Shown: positions 49,001-58,639, counted from the first letter of the stretch. The stretch is DNA of 64,000 nucleotides from Chrysaora quinquecirrha (GCA_014526335.1 JACTAT010000026.1:1931565-1995564); one strand, 5' to 3'. Made by a program: numbers and translations. The notes: generated from the letters alone by a model not told the origin.

Positions 49001-52000
49001 AGGTTTTCGAAAAGCAATTGAGCTTCAGCTCTCGCCATTTTCGAGAACAAATTTTCAAGATACTTATGCGCATATCGAAAACATTTTCATCACAACATGC
49101 TCTATTTAGACTCATAGAAGAATGGAGGCGTGGATTAGAAAATAATAAGCAAATTGGTGCTGTCTTAATGGATTTATCCAAAGCCTTTGATTGCTTACCA
49201 AAGAATCTTCTTCTAGCTAAATTAAACGCCTATGGTGTGGAACACAACTCTCTAAAACTTATAAAAGCTATCTCTCTGAAAGGAAACAAAAGTCAAAGTG
49301 AAAGGACGCTACAGTGAGTGGGGCAATCTAGAATTAGGTGTGCCACAAGGATCTATCCTAGGACCTCTTCTTTTAACATTTTCATTAACGATATATTTTA
49401 TAATTTGAGTGAGGGATCTCTTTGTAATTTTGCTGATGACAATACAATATCAATCACTGCAACTGACTCAAACAGCCTAATACAACTAATAAAAATTAAT
49501 ACTAACATATGCATTGATTGGTTTAAAGATAATGAAATGACTGCAAATCCTCTAAATTTCAAGCTATTGCCATTGGCAATAAAGATAAACAATTTAATCA
49601 CTTCGAAATTAATAGCAATTTTAAAATAAAAATAGATAATATTGTAACTTTACTCGGTGTTGATATTGATGAGCATTTAAAATTTGACAGCCACGTTGAT
49701 AAAATTTGCAAAAGGCTGCTAAACAGTTAAATTCTCTTAAACGTCTTGCAAAATACATGGGTGAAAGAGAAAAAGATTATTATAAATTCATTTATATTAT
49801 GCCATTTTAACTATTGTCCGCTGGTGTGGATGCTATGCAGTAAGGGTAGTCTAGATAAATTAGAAAAGATAAACGAAAGAGCATTACGACTGGTTTACTC
49901 TGATTACACATCATCATATGAGATGTTGCTTGCTAAATCAAATGAGACAACCATCCATGTTCAAACAATAAGACTCCTTGCATTTGAAATCTATAAAACG
50001 CTAAATAATCTGAACCCGCCGTTCATGAATGATTATTTCTTAGAAAACACGTAAACCACGATCTTCGGATAATAAATCCATTACAAATTCCAAAGGTCAG
50101 AACAACTAACTATGGCATTAAATCTTTAAGTTTCCAAGGGCCCAAAATCTGGAACTCTCTTCCAGCTGAAATCAAGTTAGCCTGAAATAACAAAGAGTTT
50201 AAAGGCTTGATAAAAACATGGTTCCTAAACAAAAAATGTGCGTGTTCGTTTTGTAACAAATGATGCTTTAATGCAATCTCTGGAGTTGCTTCATGTTAGT
50301 ATGAATTAGTGTTTCACTATTGTAAATACTAACAATAAATAATGTACAATTACAATTACAATTACAAATAGTTATATGCCCAAACAGATATATTTTCATT
50401 ATCAATGGGCTTTAAGGCCCATTTCAACTTCGTTCGCATTCGCTGTTCGCTAGCGAATTTACTGTTCGCCGCTCGCTTGCGAACAGAATACAGCCTTCGT
50501 GATCAATTTTAGGCGATAGAAAAAGTAAAACTTTTGCGAAAGCTTTAGCTTGACTTGCAATCAAAATCGTTTCGCGTTCACCTTATTTTGATGGCTAGCG
50601 AACAGCGAACGGTGAATGCAAACGAAGTAGAAAATGGGCCTTTAGTCTCGCTAACTTTCTCACCCCTACACTGCTGGCAAGTTGTCACTGTTTTGCAATT
50701 GCTTGTGACAACCAGAAATTTTTTCAAAACTATTGTGAAAAACCGCATCATTTTTTCTTACAGATTTACATGTTCTTATGTCTCCCCAATCCTCTGCAAC
50801 CGTGAGCTAGACCAAGTCTCAAGTTCCTCAAAAACATTCACTAATATGGCGATCAAAACGAGGCCCGCTGCAAGAGAGGTTGTTGCACTGTACACTGTGG
50901 AGGAGATATCAATGGAACTCGTTGTCAAGATGTCACAAAGCCATCCATTAGGACACGTGGCTGTGGAATGCGGTAAAAGAGTCGGGGTAACTAATTCACA
51001 ATGGAGGCAGTGGATGCTGCAATTGACAATGTATTTGACTCAACAGGTATGGAATTGTATGGTACTCAGCTGTTTTCTGGGTTGTTTTATGTACAGGGGG
51101 TTGTTTTGGGGTGGGTATGAAGTATCGAAAACAACGGAATTGAGGATTTACATATTTTTATGAAAGCATTTGCTTACTTTTATGGAATGTCTAGAAGCAC
51201 CCATGCTTGAGGTTGCTTCACTGTTTGATATTCAGCTTTCTTCCCCAGTGTTGATCTGCAAGGCAATTTCGTTTCTTTAACGCCCTGCGAGGACACGAAA
51301 TAGCCGCGTAAAACCAGTTCTATGGCTCGTATTGGTCGAGTCAGACTTTAATATTGGAGCAAAATTTTCAACATGAAAATTTTCCAGAAACTGATGTTTC
51401 TGACATATCTACGGTTTTTTCCCTGTTATATTGCTTTATTCAACGAAATTATTTCGTACAATTATAGATCATTCTGTAATTCTTAGAACTTGAGTTTGCG
51501 AAATTCATAGAATAGTGTAGTTGTCTGTATCAATAATATTCAAGAAGGGGGAGGGATATTTGTATCTTGTAAATGCTGTATAGAGCTGCATTATTTGCTA
51601 ATTCTTATTCTTCATGCGTTAAATGGAGAAATTTCCAACTACTGAGGGTCATCTAGGGGTTCTAGAAAACATGGGAACATGCGAAATGTATCCAGGGAAC
51701 AAGGGGACATGCCCAAAATTAAAAGAGAACAAGGGAACATCGGAGAAAAGGGATCAGGTAAAATCCTCCCTATCAATCTGCTTGATTGTCAATCTTCAAA
51801 ATCAGCCTACAAAACTCCAGGAAACATGGGGATTTCCTTAAGAGAACAGGGGAATATTTAACCCCCGTAAACAACCCTCACTACTGTTGGCAGACGCTAT
51901 TGTAATCTGTTTGCATTCACAATAAGTGCGCACCACAAGGATCCTGATTTGGTCCATTATTCTTCATTAACAGTTATATTGATTCTATTTCAGAATGGAA

Positions 52001-52804
52001 CGATTGTAGATGGTTTGTCGTTATGGAAGAGAAATGTTGATAAGAAATTCGAAGGTGTCGAGGAATGCATGGTCTGTTTCTCGGTGGTTCACGGAACGAA
52101 TTATCAGCTACCCACAATATCATGCAGGGTCTGCAAGAAGAAATTCCACTCAGCTTGCTTGGTAAGGAAGCTTTACTTTTTTGAGTCTGTGCGTGGGCCC
52201 GTTGTAGACTTGCTTCCCAAGTCCCTAACTTTCGCTCACATTGAATTGAATTGATGTTGTTGTGTTCTTCAGTTAGTTTGAGCGTCCAGCAATTCAATTC
52301 AATAGCGATAACTACAACTCATGAAGTAAGCCGAAGACGCAGCCACCACCCGAACCGCCACTGACAACACAGCTTCCGTCAAGAAAGTGCCGTAGCATTT
52401 TGATCACAATTTGTAGTTTAGCTTTTAAATAAAGGGTAATGAAGCCTACATTCCGGCGTACTTGGGCCTAGTAAGACTAGCTACAGGAAATAGTCTTTTA
52501 GCCAACCATTTGATTCTGAAGCATTTCGGCGGTTTATCGCAATTTGAAACGAAAATTAGGGGATTTTGTAAGTCTACTGTATGCTCGATTTTGTAATAAA
52601 TCAACTCTTCCTACCCCCTTGCACTGTGGCATGATCACCTGCTTCTCAGTTGTAACCTGTGGTGTTTCGGGGGGGAGATTAAAATCAAATTTTCTATTTC
52701 CTGTACCAGTTGCAAAGTCTAAATGAATTTTTCGTTTTTTTCAGTATAAATGGTTCAGCACTAGTAATAAATCCACGTGTCCGCTTTGTCGAAATAGCTT
52801 TTGA
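28648..52804 (+). CDS. LTN1: E3 ubiquitin-protein ligase Listerin, 28 exons
   Basis: Known role: with NEMF in the ribosome-associated quality control complex, Listerin ubiquitinates nascent chains stuck on split 60S subunits. Exons: 28648-28695, 29013-29225, 29578-29676, 30213-30443, 31120-31172, 31620-31800, 32823-32996, 33534-33668, 34325-34537, 35250-36114, 36633-36813, 37450-37611, 37764-37833, 38180-38324, 38912-39053, 39878-40135, 40733-40842, 41111-41361, 42232-42589, 44260-44370, 44525-44710, 45244-45550, 45872-45949, 46250-46569, 47627-47762, 50764-51046, 51994-52161, 52745-52804. Total about 5.54 kb, about 1,845 residues (human 1,766). All borders are AG/GT. Phases agree except at five places needing single-base corrections (exons 10, 11, 12, 19, 20). 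The start (AGCATGG) has purine at -3 and G at +4 and gives the family's [16 protein letters not shown] opening. Confidence 0.95.
30474..31060. repeat. (CAT)n trinucleotide array, LTN1 intron 4
   Basis: About 590 bp of CATCAT with CATTGT/CATCTT interruptions. The very long Met-, Asp- or Ile-rich frames on both strands are repeat translations, not genes. Confidence 0.97.
31845..32255. repeat. Inverted intronic repeat, related to 45575-45800
   Basis: TTTCTGGAAAATGGTAGATA near 31878 and ACCATTTTCCAGAAAAGTGA near 32231 are inverse copies. GGGAATCCCCTCCACATGCA matches AGGGAATCCTCTCCAAGTGC in intron 22 at about 45633. Probably a dispersed palindromic element just downstream of exons 6 and 22. Confidence 0.6.
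32278..32801. mobile_element. hAT-type MITE in LTN1 intron 6, 524 bp
   Basis: Ends CAAAGACGCCTGCAG (decayed CAGGGACGCC) and CTGCACGTATGGAGG on the opposite side, i.e. the right end reads GTGCAGGCGTCCCTG. ACCAAATT flanks both sides exactly (32270-32277, 32802-32809), an 8-bp duplication typical of hAT elements. The inside has GGGGCAAG / CTTGCCCC arms. A second copy is at about 60905-61269. Confidence 0.88.
33740..33960 (-). repeat. Dispersed repeat of the 3340 family, inverse copy
   Basis: GAACGTCAGAAACAGACCGA, TACCCAGATGCGGCTCGAAA and TTGTGTTTTAAACACCAATT are the inverse of words at 3340-3540. Lies in LTN1 intron 8. Confidence 0.65.
34011..34274. mobile_element. MITE family 1 with TAA duplication, 264 bp
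   Basis: GGCCTTAGCCAAATGATCAA opens and GATAATTGTGCCAGGGCC closes it; TAA flanks at 34008-34010 and 34275-34277. It finishes about 50 bp before exon 9 (34325). Confidence 0.9.
34739..35010. mobile_element. MITE family 1, diverged copy
   Basis: GGGCCCTGGCCAAACGTTCA at the left and GAAAGTTTGTCATGCATTGC near the right. A 30-bp motif, ACACTGTACTCTTCTTTCTA, occurs after it (35008) and again at 35187, just before exon 10. Confidence 0.65.
35250..47762 (+). CDS. LTN1: LTN1 exons 10-25: HEAT-repeat solenoid
   Basis: Sixteen exons encode the helical middle, the least conserved part of Listerin. Anchor blocks are [17 protein letters not shown] exon 10 (acidic and serine-rich centre), [104 protein letters not shown] and [20 protein letters not shown]. 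Frame corrections are needed near 35288-35310 (one base too many, TTTT run), at about 36806-36810 (one G missing), near 37575-37581 (one base missing), at 42247-42251 (one A missing in AAAAA) and at 44281-44284 (one A missing in AAAA). Introns carry GAT/CAT arrays, a (TCTAA)n array, minisatellite DNA and both LINE fragments. Confidence 0.9.
36870..37405. repeat. (GAT)n trinucleotide array, LTN1 intron 11
   Basis: About 530 bp of GATGAT with ATAATG/CATGAT interruptions. Its strand orientation is opposite to the intron 4 and intron 23 arrays. Confidence 0.97.
37897..38130. mobile_element. MITE family 2 in LTN1 intron 13
   Basis: AAAGGCCTGGCTAAACTAGG at the left and GATGGCTAAACTGGGAAACA to the right. 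The middle, TGTCCCCCGAGTCGCGGAGA and CAAGAAATGTTTCTGCTGTC, matches 20308-20589 and 53286-53571. The right end is truncated about 50 bp before exon 14. Confidence 0.85.
38335..38650 (+). repeat. Dispersed repeat of the 3340 family, copy in intron 14
   Basis: TGGTCTTCCCGCTGTATTCC, TTTCGATCCGCATCTGGGCA and CGATCTGTTTCTGACGTTTA follow the same order as at 3340-3540. A shorter relative lies at 39590-39740. Begins directly after exon 14 (38324). Confidence 0.7.
38760..38850. mobile_element. MITE family 1, 91-bp deleted copy with TTA duplication
   Basis: GGCCCTTGTCAAACGATCGA at the left, ATTTTATTTGGTCATGGCC at the right, TTA at 38757-38759 and 38851-38853. It ends about 60 bp before exon 15. Confidence 0.82.
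40146..40565. mobile_element. MITE with GGCTGGTTTCCATATAGC ends
   Basis: Left GCGGCTGGTTTCCATATAGC and right GCTACATGGCAACCAGCC are inverse relatives. The inside is rich in CTGCGGCA / TGCCGCAG words in both orientations. Begins about 10 bp after exon 16 (40135). Confidence 0.75.
41490..42030. repeat. (TCTAA)n pentanucleotide array, LTN1 intron 18
   Basis: A pure core of about 17 TCTAA units (41500-41570) is flanked by several hundred bases of decayed units such as TTTAATCTAG and TCTAACC. Confidence 0.95.
42640..44235. repeat. Minisatellite of about 28 bp split by a LINE
   Basis: Units like TTCATTTCATACCGTCTTC plus ATTAGCATC occur at 42640-42840 and again at 44075-44235. The 1.2 kb between is the minus-strand LINE fragment, so the array was a single block before insertion. 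Confidence 0.85.
42842..44074 (-). mobile_element. 5'-truncated LINE (CR1/jockey-like reverse transcriptase fragment)
   Basis: On the minus strand the fragment starts within the reverse transcriptase ([20 protein letters not shown]), with motif [13 protein letters not shown], motif [20 protein letters not shown] and motif C FADDIKLY. It continues through a conserved C-terminal stretch ([45 protein letters not shown]) to a stop near 42918. At least two frame breaks occur, near 43650 and 43230-43330. A short 3' UTR ends in ATATAAATC-like repeats at about 42842. A dead copy in LTN1 intron 19. Confidence 0.9.
45575..45800 (+). repeat. Intronic repeat related to 31845-32255
   Basis: GGCAAATGGTAGACATCTCC, AGGGAATCCTCTCCAAGTGC and CGTTTGAGGAGAGCTAG correspond to the left arm of the intron 6 repeat. 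Begins about 25 bp after exon 22. Confidence 0.55.
46014..46190. repeat. (CAT)n trinucleotide array, LTN1 intron 23
   Basis: About 175 bp of CATCAT with CATGGT/CATGAT interruptions, the third and shortest such array in this gene. Confidence 0.95.
46620..46761. mobile_element. MITE with TAGACTTATTAC termini, copy 4
   Basis: TAGACTTATTACCTTAGTGG at the left and GATACAGGTAATAAGTCTA at the right. The interior differs from copies 1-3, suggesting a subfamily. Lies in LTN1 intron 24. Confidence 0.75.
47026..47600. mobile_element. MITE family 1, nested or tandem copies in intron 24
   Basis: Starts GGCCCTGTCTAAACGATCAA after TAA. A closing end with GATCATTCGACCAGGACCG occurs near 47390-47406, followed by a second unit to about 47600 (GATAAACAATGTTTGACTGT). 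It ends just before exon 25 (47627). Confidence 0.75.
47960..50372 (+). mobile_element. LINE retrotransposon (endonuclease plus reverse transcriptase), 5'-truncated and broken
   Basis: The first part (about 47970-48690) is an AP endonuclease: [28 protein letters not shown] (catalytic E), [11 protein letters not shown] (GDxN) and LSDFHK (SDH position). The reverse transcriptase follows: [31 protein letters not shown] (motif A), [12 protein letters not shown] (motif B), NFADDNT (motif C), then [18 protein letters not shown] and a C-terminal tail with CACSFCNK. The frame breaks at least four times (about 48692, 48935, 49313, 49370). It ends in about four CAATTA units (50345-50370), a CR1/L2/jockey-type tail. 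Lies entirely in LTN1 intron 25, same strand as the gene. Confidence 0.92.
50409..50643. mobile_element. MITE with AAGGCCCATTTCAACTTCG ends
   Basis: GGCCCATTTCAACTTCGTTC on the left and GAAGTAGAAAATGGGCC on the right are inverted. GTTCGCTAGCGAA and GCTAGCGAACAGCGAACGG extend the pairing. It ends about 120 bp before exon 26 and follows the LINE directly. Confidence 0.82.
50764..52804 (+). CDS. LTN1: LTN1 exons 26-28: RWD-like domain and C-terminal RING
   Basis: Exon 26 encodes the segment that packs before the RING in Listerin ([51 protein letters not shown]). Exon 27 encodes [20 protein letters not shown] and the first RING half, [11 protein letters not shown] then [12 protein letters not shown]. 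Exon 28 completes it with [19 protein letters not shown] and the stop TGA. All eight zinc ligands are present in family order: CxxC, CxxC, H, C, and CPLC. This is the catalytic end that recruits the E2. The protein stops two residues after the position typical of animal Listerins. Confidence 0.96.
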
Positions 52805-53285
52805 AGGACATTTTGGATCAACCTCGAAACCAAGCAAGTCACAGATAATCGAACACCAGAGCGAGAAACTCTTCTCCTGGTCTTAGGTCTTCTAGTATCT
52901 CAGCAAAAACTTATAATTTTTTAAGATATGAATTTAAAACTATTTTAAACAGATAAATGTATTTCTATTGAATTCAAGTATAGCTAGAAAATCTAATGAA
53001 GTGAAGAAGATGTGATTTTTCTCGATAATTCTGCTTTTTCCTTTATTAAAGAATAGGCGTTTTGGAGGAGCGAACATTTTCGTTTGGTGCTGCAAAATTT
53101 TAGCAGTAGTGATAGAAGTAGTCAAAATTATAATGTATTTTTATGGTTTCTAGCGTAAAAATCCTGATTCTATTTACGCACTGTCTCATTAATGAGACTG
53201 ACTTAAAATCATTCGATTTGGCCCTAGCAATGGTTAAACTAACTTTTTCGCTTCAGAACGAACTGGTTCAGCCCTTGGCGCAAGT

Positions 53286-53571
53286 CAAGCAATGGCTAAA
53301 CTAGGAGACTTGTTGCGCGCGACACTGTATTTGGCGTGTCTCCCAGGGTGGCTAAACATGTGAGTGACAAGCGAGCAACATATCCCCCGAGTCATTTGCA
53401 AGTCGCGGAGACAAGAAATGTTTCTGTTGTCTACCAGAAACATTTGCGTGTCTCTCTTGCTACAAATTTTGTCGCGTGCTACAAAGTTTCCGAGGTGGCT
53501 TAAACTGGGAGACACTGAGGGAACATCAATGTCGCGCGCGACATGTCTCCTAGTTTAGCCAGGCCTTACAC
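53286..53571. mobile_element. MITE family 2, nearly complete copy
   Basis: AGCAATGGCTAAACTAGGAG at the left, CATGTCTCCTAGTTTAGCCA with GGCC|TTA at the right. The interior is colinear with 20308-20589. Confidence 0.88.
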
Positions 53572-53761
53572 TGGCTGGCGCTGATAACTTTGAAGTCCTC
53601 TGCATCCAAATTCTGCCTAAATGCTACTAAATGTTAACTGCTTGTGCTACTTAATCTATCAGTGACCCAAAGAGTTAGGCTTTTGTCGATTATCTTAAAA
53701 CACAAGAGGATAATATAACAAAATCGGATGAAATGATCGAACAAAGCGCTCTTTTTCGCTT

Positions 53762-54135
53762 CAAATAAAAAACACCAGCTGAAAGGGCCCCTCTTGTGCT
53801 GGGGTTCTAGGTGCTAAGATATAGTGGCTATGCCAGCATTATGGTACACGGGTGAACAGATTTCGGGCAATTACGATTTGGGTCAAAATTGGAGAACGCA
53901 TGCAATTTTCTCCAGTGAAAATATTTTGAGCTCGGCGAACTTCCTTTTACTTCAAATAAAACACCAGCTGAAAGGGCTCTCTTGTGCTGGGGTGCTAGGT
54001 GCTAAGATATGGTGGCTGTGCCAGCATTATGGTACACGGGTGAACAGATTTCGGGCAATTACGATTTGGGTCAAAGTTGGAGAACGCATGCAGTTTTCTC
54101 CATTGAAAATATTGAGCTCGGCGAACTTCCTAAGC
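53762..54135. repeat. Tandem duplication, period about 190 bp
   Basis: CAAATAAAAAACACCAGCTG (53762) and CAAATAAAACACCAGCTG (53955) begin two copies. Each continues through GTGCTGGGGT, GCCAGCATTATGGTACACGG and TTTCGGGCAATTACGATTTG to GAGCTCGGCGAACTTCC. Differences are few, so the duplication is fairly recent. Confidence 0.9.
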
Positions 54136-54268
54136 GAGAAGGAAAGCGTTTTTTCTTTGCTATGCAGGACAGGTGGTTCTGATAGCTTTGCACTGGTTTA
54201 GACAAGGCCCTGGCGGACCCAAGGGCAGTCGTCCCCTTTAGCACAATCTCCTCGTTGCACCTGCAAAG

Positions 54269-54764
54269 CAGTGGCGTTCCCAGACTAAAAATACTGGGGT
54301 GGACAAAAACTGTTGGGGGTTTGGGGGCGTAGCCCCCGAGAAAAATTTTTGGGGCCACGCCCTTCAAACCCTCGGAAAAGGTGGCCAACGCCCATTCTAA
54401 ATCATATTTACTACTAAAATTATCCCACTTACAGATATAACAACGACGTAACAACGACGAAAAGTTTTTGAAATTGACTGCATTCAAAAATTAAAGACCA
54501 TGTTTTTGTGACAGTCTTTTTGATTGCTAACAGCATAAAATCATGCGATGTTTCACACCATGCCACTGTGACTGGTAAAGTTGCGCTGATTTTCACCAAT
54601 GCATACAATGTCGGGAGAAAAGAGCTCATTCCACTTTTGCTGAAAATCTTGCGCCCCCCCCCCCTCAGTAAATATTATTACGGATTTCAAAGAATTGAAA
54701 ACCGATGTCTGATAGAACTGGGGTGGACATGTCCACCCCAGTCCACCCCGTGGTGACGCCACTG
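54269..54764. mobile_element. hAT-type MITE with 8-bp duplication, 496 bp
   Basis: Ends CAGTGGCGTTCCCAG and GTGGTGACGCCACTG. CTGCAAAG flanks both sides exactly (54261-54268, 54765-54772). Internal inverted GGGGTGGAC / GTCCACCCC. A CAGTGGCG terminus and an 8-bp duplication are hAT hallmarks. Confidence 0.92.
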
Positions 54765-55017
54765 CTGCAAAGGGGGCGGGGATAGCGAAGAAAAAACAGG
54801 GGCTTCTAGAGTGAGGGAAACCCCCGGCGGCAGCGCGTTGATAGAAGAAGCCTGGAACTAGTGTCCGGGGTTTTCCTTGAGTTAGCAGGTGCAAAGCCAG
54901 GGAGAAGCAGTTGTTGGAGAAACTGCGAAAAGTTGTTGGAAAGCAGTGACCAGCTTTATGAATTAGTTATTCTACAAGTCAAGGCGTGTTCCTATCTGCT
55001 CGAGAGGGCCAACAAAC

Positions 55018-58000
55018 ATGTCTGAAAAAGTTACTCTGTATTTTTCAACGATATCTAGCAGCCAGGCGGTAAGGTGTTTTGCATTTGTTACATGTGTCTG
55101 TACCCGCACTGTAAAATAACTCTCCAAAAAATGGGCCTAAAAATTCTATCCAGGAAGCGAAATGTTTAGATAGAGTCTAGTCAGGCAGAATTGTGTATTT
55201 GGTTTCAAAATTAGTCCTAGGGAAACTTAACGAATTTTTGCTACTATTTCTACTTTTGTTCAAATGAAATGCAAATCTTAACAAAGAAATAATTTGCTCA
55301 AAAAATTCCATAGGCCCTAGCTAAAAAGCAGAAAAAGGCAAAGTATTGTCACTGAGTCACACCTTCCCTTGTTGGCCATGTTGAAGACAAAATATGCAGG
55401 AACGTTGTTTCAAATTAAATTTAGAATGACGTTTAAATAAAAGCTAAAAAGTCTTGAAATTTCATTTATTTTTAAAAATCTTACAAAAAACCTGAAACCT
55501 AAAACTTCCTTGACAAATAATGCGTATATCAACATTTCTAAAATATATTTATTTTTCTGATCTTTTCGTAGTTTCTCTTATGTGTACAGGCTTATCTTTT
55601 TGAAAACGTTTTTGTTGGTTGTACATAAAGATAAAAAAGATATTAGGCCTACTAATCTTGATTGACCTTTATCCTTAATCTCATCTACAAGACAAAGCAA
55701 TCAATCTACCATGAAATAAAATTAGCTTCAAAATTGAAAACATGAAATACACTAATGAGATTTGGGTACATTTGTATTAAATTGTCTTATCTACCTAAGC
55801 AAAATTAATCCTATTTTTGGGTATGAAAAGGGAACATATAAAGATCTTTTAAGTTTAATTAAAAGGGCAAGTTTGGGTTAAAGGGTTCAAAGGCAATTAA
55901 TATAATAAGGAGAAAATGATGATGAGGTTTTGATTTCCCTGAAACTTTTCGAAACTTTTTTCATAATTTTCAAATCTTGCAAATAGGTGATTTTTCTTTT
56001 TAATGAATGTCTCTGTGTGATTTTCTCCAAAATTATGACACATCCAAGCACTAAAGGGGAAAGAGGCCCACACAGGGCCAAAACAGGTGTAGGAAACATA
56101 TCATATTACAAGAAGAAACTTTCAAGCAAAGTGTTTGCATGGTCCCTTTTAGTGCTTGCACCTTCAAAATGAACTTCTGGACCCTTGCTGTGCTGCCCCC
56201 ACCAACCTTACCTTATCTGGTTTCCAAATTTTTAATCTCAGAGTCATTATATGATCATGCAAAAAATGCACAATATATCTGCATGAATAAGGATGCAGAT
56301 ATCTGTTGAGAGATTTTACAGATGTCTGCTAAAGGATGAGGTTACACACAAATTTGCCCTGCACAAATCACTTAAAAAAGTCAATAGATTTATCCATGGG
56401 ATTTCTCATTTTGCAAACTGAATTTGAGTTCTTATGGAAAAAATTCTTTTGCAAATCACAGAATGAAACTGCAGGATACTGCAGTTATAAAATAAACAGG
56501 AAATGTTTTTTGTCTTACTTGGGTGGGAATCCTACAGAGATGCTTGTTTATGTCTCAACAATATGACAACTGAATATCAGCAGGAAATAGGTGTTTTCAG
56601 ACAATAGTTAGATCTTGCTGACTTTTTGTGTATGGAGAATAAAAGCATCTCTCATAAAATCTCAAGTCCACTCTCTCAATCTGTTAGCTGAGGGGTAAAA
56701 CTGATAGGGGAACTAAAGTTCACAACAGTGGGGTTCATTTCTTTATTCATAAAATATTCACATTTTAAAAGCCCCCCCTTCAAGTTGTCTGTTCTCCCTT
56801 AAAAAGAGGCAGTACCCTCTTTAACGTTCTTGTAAAGCATTGGCATTTATATTTTATTGCTAAAAATTCTTCTTTCTTTGCTCTGCAGATAAAGAAGGCT
56901 CAACAGAAAATCTCAATGATCCTAGAAGGAAAAGGAATCCCATATTCAGTTGTTGATGTTGCTTCATCAGCAGAAGATAAAGCAAAGATGAGAGAAATTG
57001 CAAAAGATGATACTGCACTGCCACCCCAGATTGCGTATGGAGATACGTATTGTGGGGTAAGATTTTTCAGTCTCTTGACTATTGACTCAACTTCATTTGA
57101 CTTTGACTTCGAGTGAGTCAACTTGAGTTGACTTGACTTGACTTGACTTAACTTTGCTTGACTTGACTTGACTTAACTTAATTTGACTCAACCAAACCTG
57201 ACTAGACTGGATTTGACTTTTTTGACTTGACTTGACTTGACTTGGCTTGACTCAACTTGACTTCACTTGGCTTGACTTGACTCAACTTGACTCGACTCAA
57301 CTTGACTCGACTCGACTTGACTCAACTCGACCCAACTTGACTTGAGTCAACTCAACTCGACTTGACGTTACTCGACTTGACTTGACTTGACTTGACGTAA
57401 CTTGGCTGGACGTAACTTGACTTGACTTGACTTGACTCAACTTGACTTAACTTGACTTTTCTTGGCTTTGCTTGACTTAACTTGACTTGACTTAACTCAA
57501 CCTGACGTAACTTGACTTTGCTTGACTTGACTTGATGTGGCTGAACTTAACTCTTAACTTAACTCAACTCAACTCAATTTTATTTGAGTAGACTAGTCTA
57601 GAGTTGACTTAGACTTGACTTAAATTTAACTTTTCTCAACTTCATTAAACTAGACTAGACTTGACTTGATTTGACTTGACTTGAGTTCATTCAACTTGAC
57701 TTTTCTAGACTTGACCTGACTTGACTTAACTTTGCTTGTCTTGACTTGACTTGACTTGACTCAACTTGACTCGACTTGACTTGACTTGACTTGACTTGAC
57801 TTGACTCGACTCTAACTTGACTTGACTTGACTTGACTTGACTTGACTTGACTTGACTCGACTTGACTCGACTTGACTTGACTTGACCTGACTTGACTTTA
57901 CTTGCCTTCGAATTTACTTGCGACTTGACGTGACTTGATTAACCTCAGCATGATTTGACTTGACTTGACTTGAACTCAATAACTAACAATGATCAATTCT

Positions 58001-58072
58001 TTCTAGGACTTCACAGGTTTCGAGGAAGCAGTTGAATGCGATGATCTTTTGACATTCCTGAAGTTGAATTGA
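55018..58072 (+). CDS. SH3BGRL3: SH3-domain-binding glutamic acid-rich-like protein (SH3BGRL family)
   Basis: Three exons: 55018-55068 (17 codons), 56889-57056 (56 codons) and 58007-58072 (21 codons plus TGA), all phase 0 and GT-AG, giving 94 residues. The human SH3BGRL3 length is 93. The protein begins MSEKVTLYFSTISSSQA, continues IKKAQQKISMILEGKGIPYS and VVDVASSAEDKAKMREIAKD, then TALPPQIAYGDTYCGDFTGF with EAVECDDLLTFLKLN. LPPQI is the cis-proline motif of this thioredoxin-fold family, which lacks the redox CxxC. Cytosolic and non-enzymatic in other animals, with unclear function. The ATG (AACATGT) has A at -3. Which paralogue group (SH3BGRL, L2, L3) it belongs to cannot be settled from motifs. 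AATAAA follows at 58173-58178. Confidence 0.9.
57105..57985. repeat. (TTGAC)n pentanucleotide array, SH3BGRL intron 2
   Basis: About 880 bp of CTTGA units with single-base variants (CTCGA, CTCAA, CTTAA), beginning about 50 bp after exon 2. It makes up almost the entire intron. Confidence 0.96.
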
Positions 58073-58172
58073 AACAGCAAAAAATTCCGTAAGCCATCGA
58101 AACAGAATGGACGTAAGTTTTGAGTTATCATTCAAAATTTCCGTTGAAACTTATGATCATTGATTGAACCAA

Positions 58173-58178
58173 AATAAA
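58173..58178 (+). promoter_or_regulatory. Putative polyadenylation signal of the SH3BGRL-like gene
   Basis: AATAAA about 100 bp after the stop codon at 58072; a canonical hexamer in an AT-rich context, so moderately specific. Confidence 0.55.
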
Positions 58179-58639
58179 AGATTAAAATCTATAATGATTA
58201 TAAGAACCTTGAAGTTTTCAAAAAATTGATTAAAAATGATTGATCAAAAGTTTACTTTTAACGATTCAAAATATCTTCAAATTTGTAAATTTTTTTCGTA
58301 AGTTTGTTATTTTTATTTTATTTTAATATATAACCAAAAGATTGTGATTATGAAATTTACGCGCCATATTCTTTATCCCTCAATTTGTAAGAAAACCCAT
58401 TTTGGGAGCGCTTTTTATTTTTAAGTAAGAACAAAGTTGGCGCGATTAAGTGACCCCAAATGACGGCTTTTTTCTTAGAAACTTTCACTGATCTGACGCG
58501 CTACCCAAAAAATCTAGAACCCCACAAACGTTTGGTTCGTAAGTTCGCAAGCGATTTGTTCAGTTTCTTAAGTCTGAGCGAAACAGACAAACCACAAATT
58601 GACTTTGAAGAATTTTTGTTTTGTGATAAAAACATTGTC

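Larger units (their letters stand above)
52805..55017. other. Intergenic region between LTN1 and the SH3BGRL-like gene
   Basis: Only a weak polyadenylation candidate (ATTAAA, about 53044) is seen after LTN1. The interval holds a family 2 MITE, a 190-bp tandem duplication and a hAT-type element, with short unassigned AT-rich DNA between. No exon supported. Confidence 0.55.

Noticed and set aside
50555..50763. N-terminal extension of the frame of LTN1 exon 26 from 50555
   Set aside because: The upstream part is the right half of a MITE and intron; the acceptor at 50762-50763 and the phase from exon 25 fix the exon start at 50764.
28648..52804. LTN1 as a processed or unprocessed pseudogene
   Set aside because: 28 exons with intact splice sites, all RING ligands and a proper start and stop argue for a working gene; the few frame problems are mostly single-base homopolymer slips.
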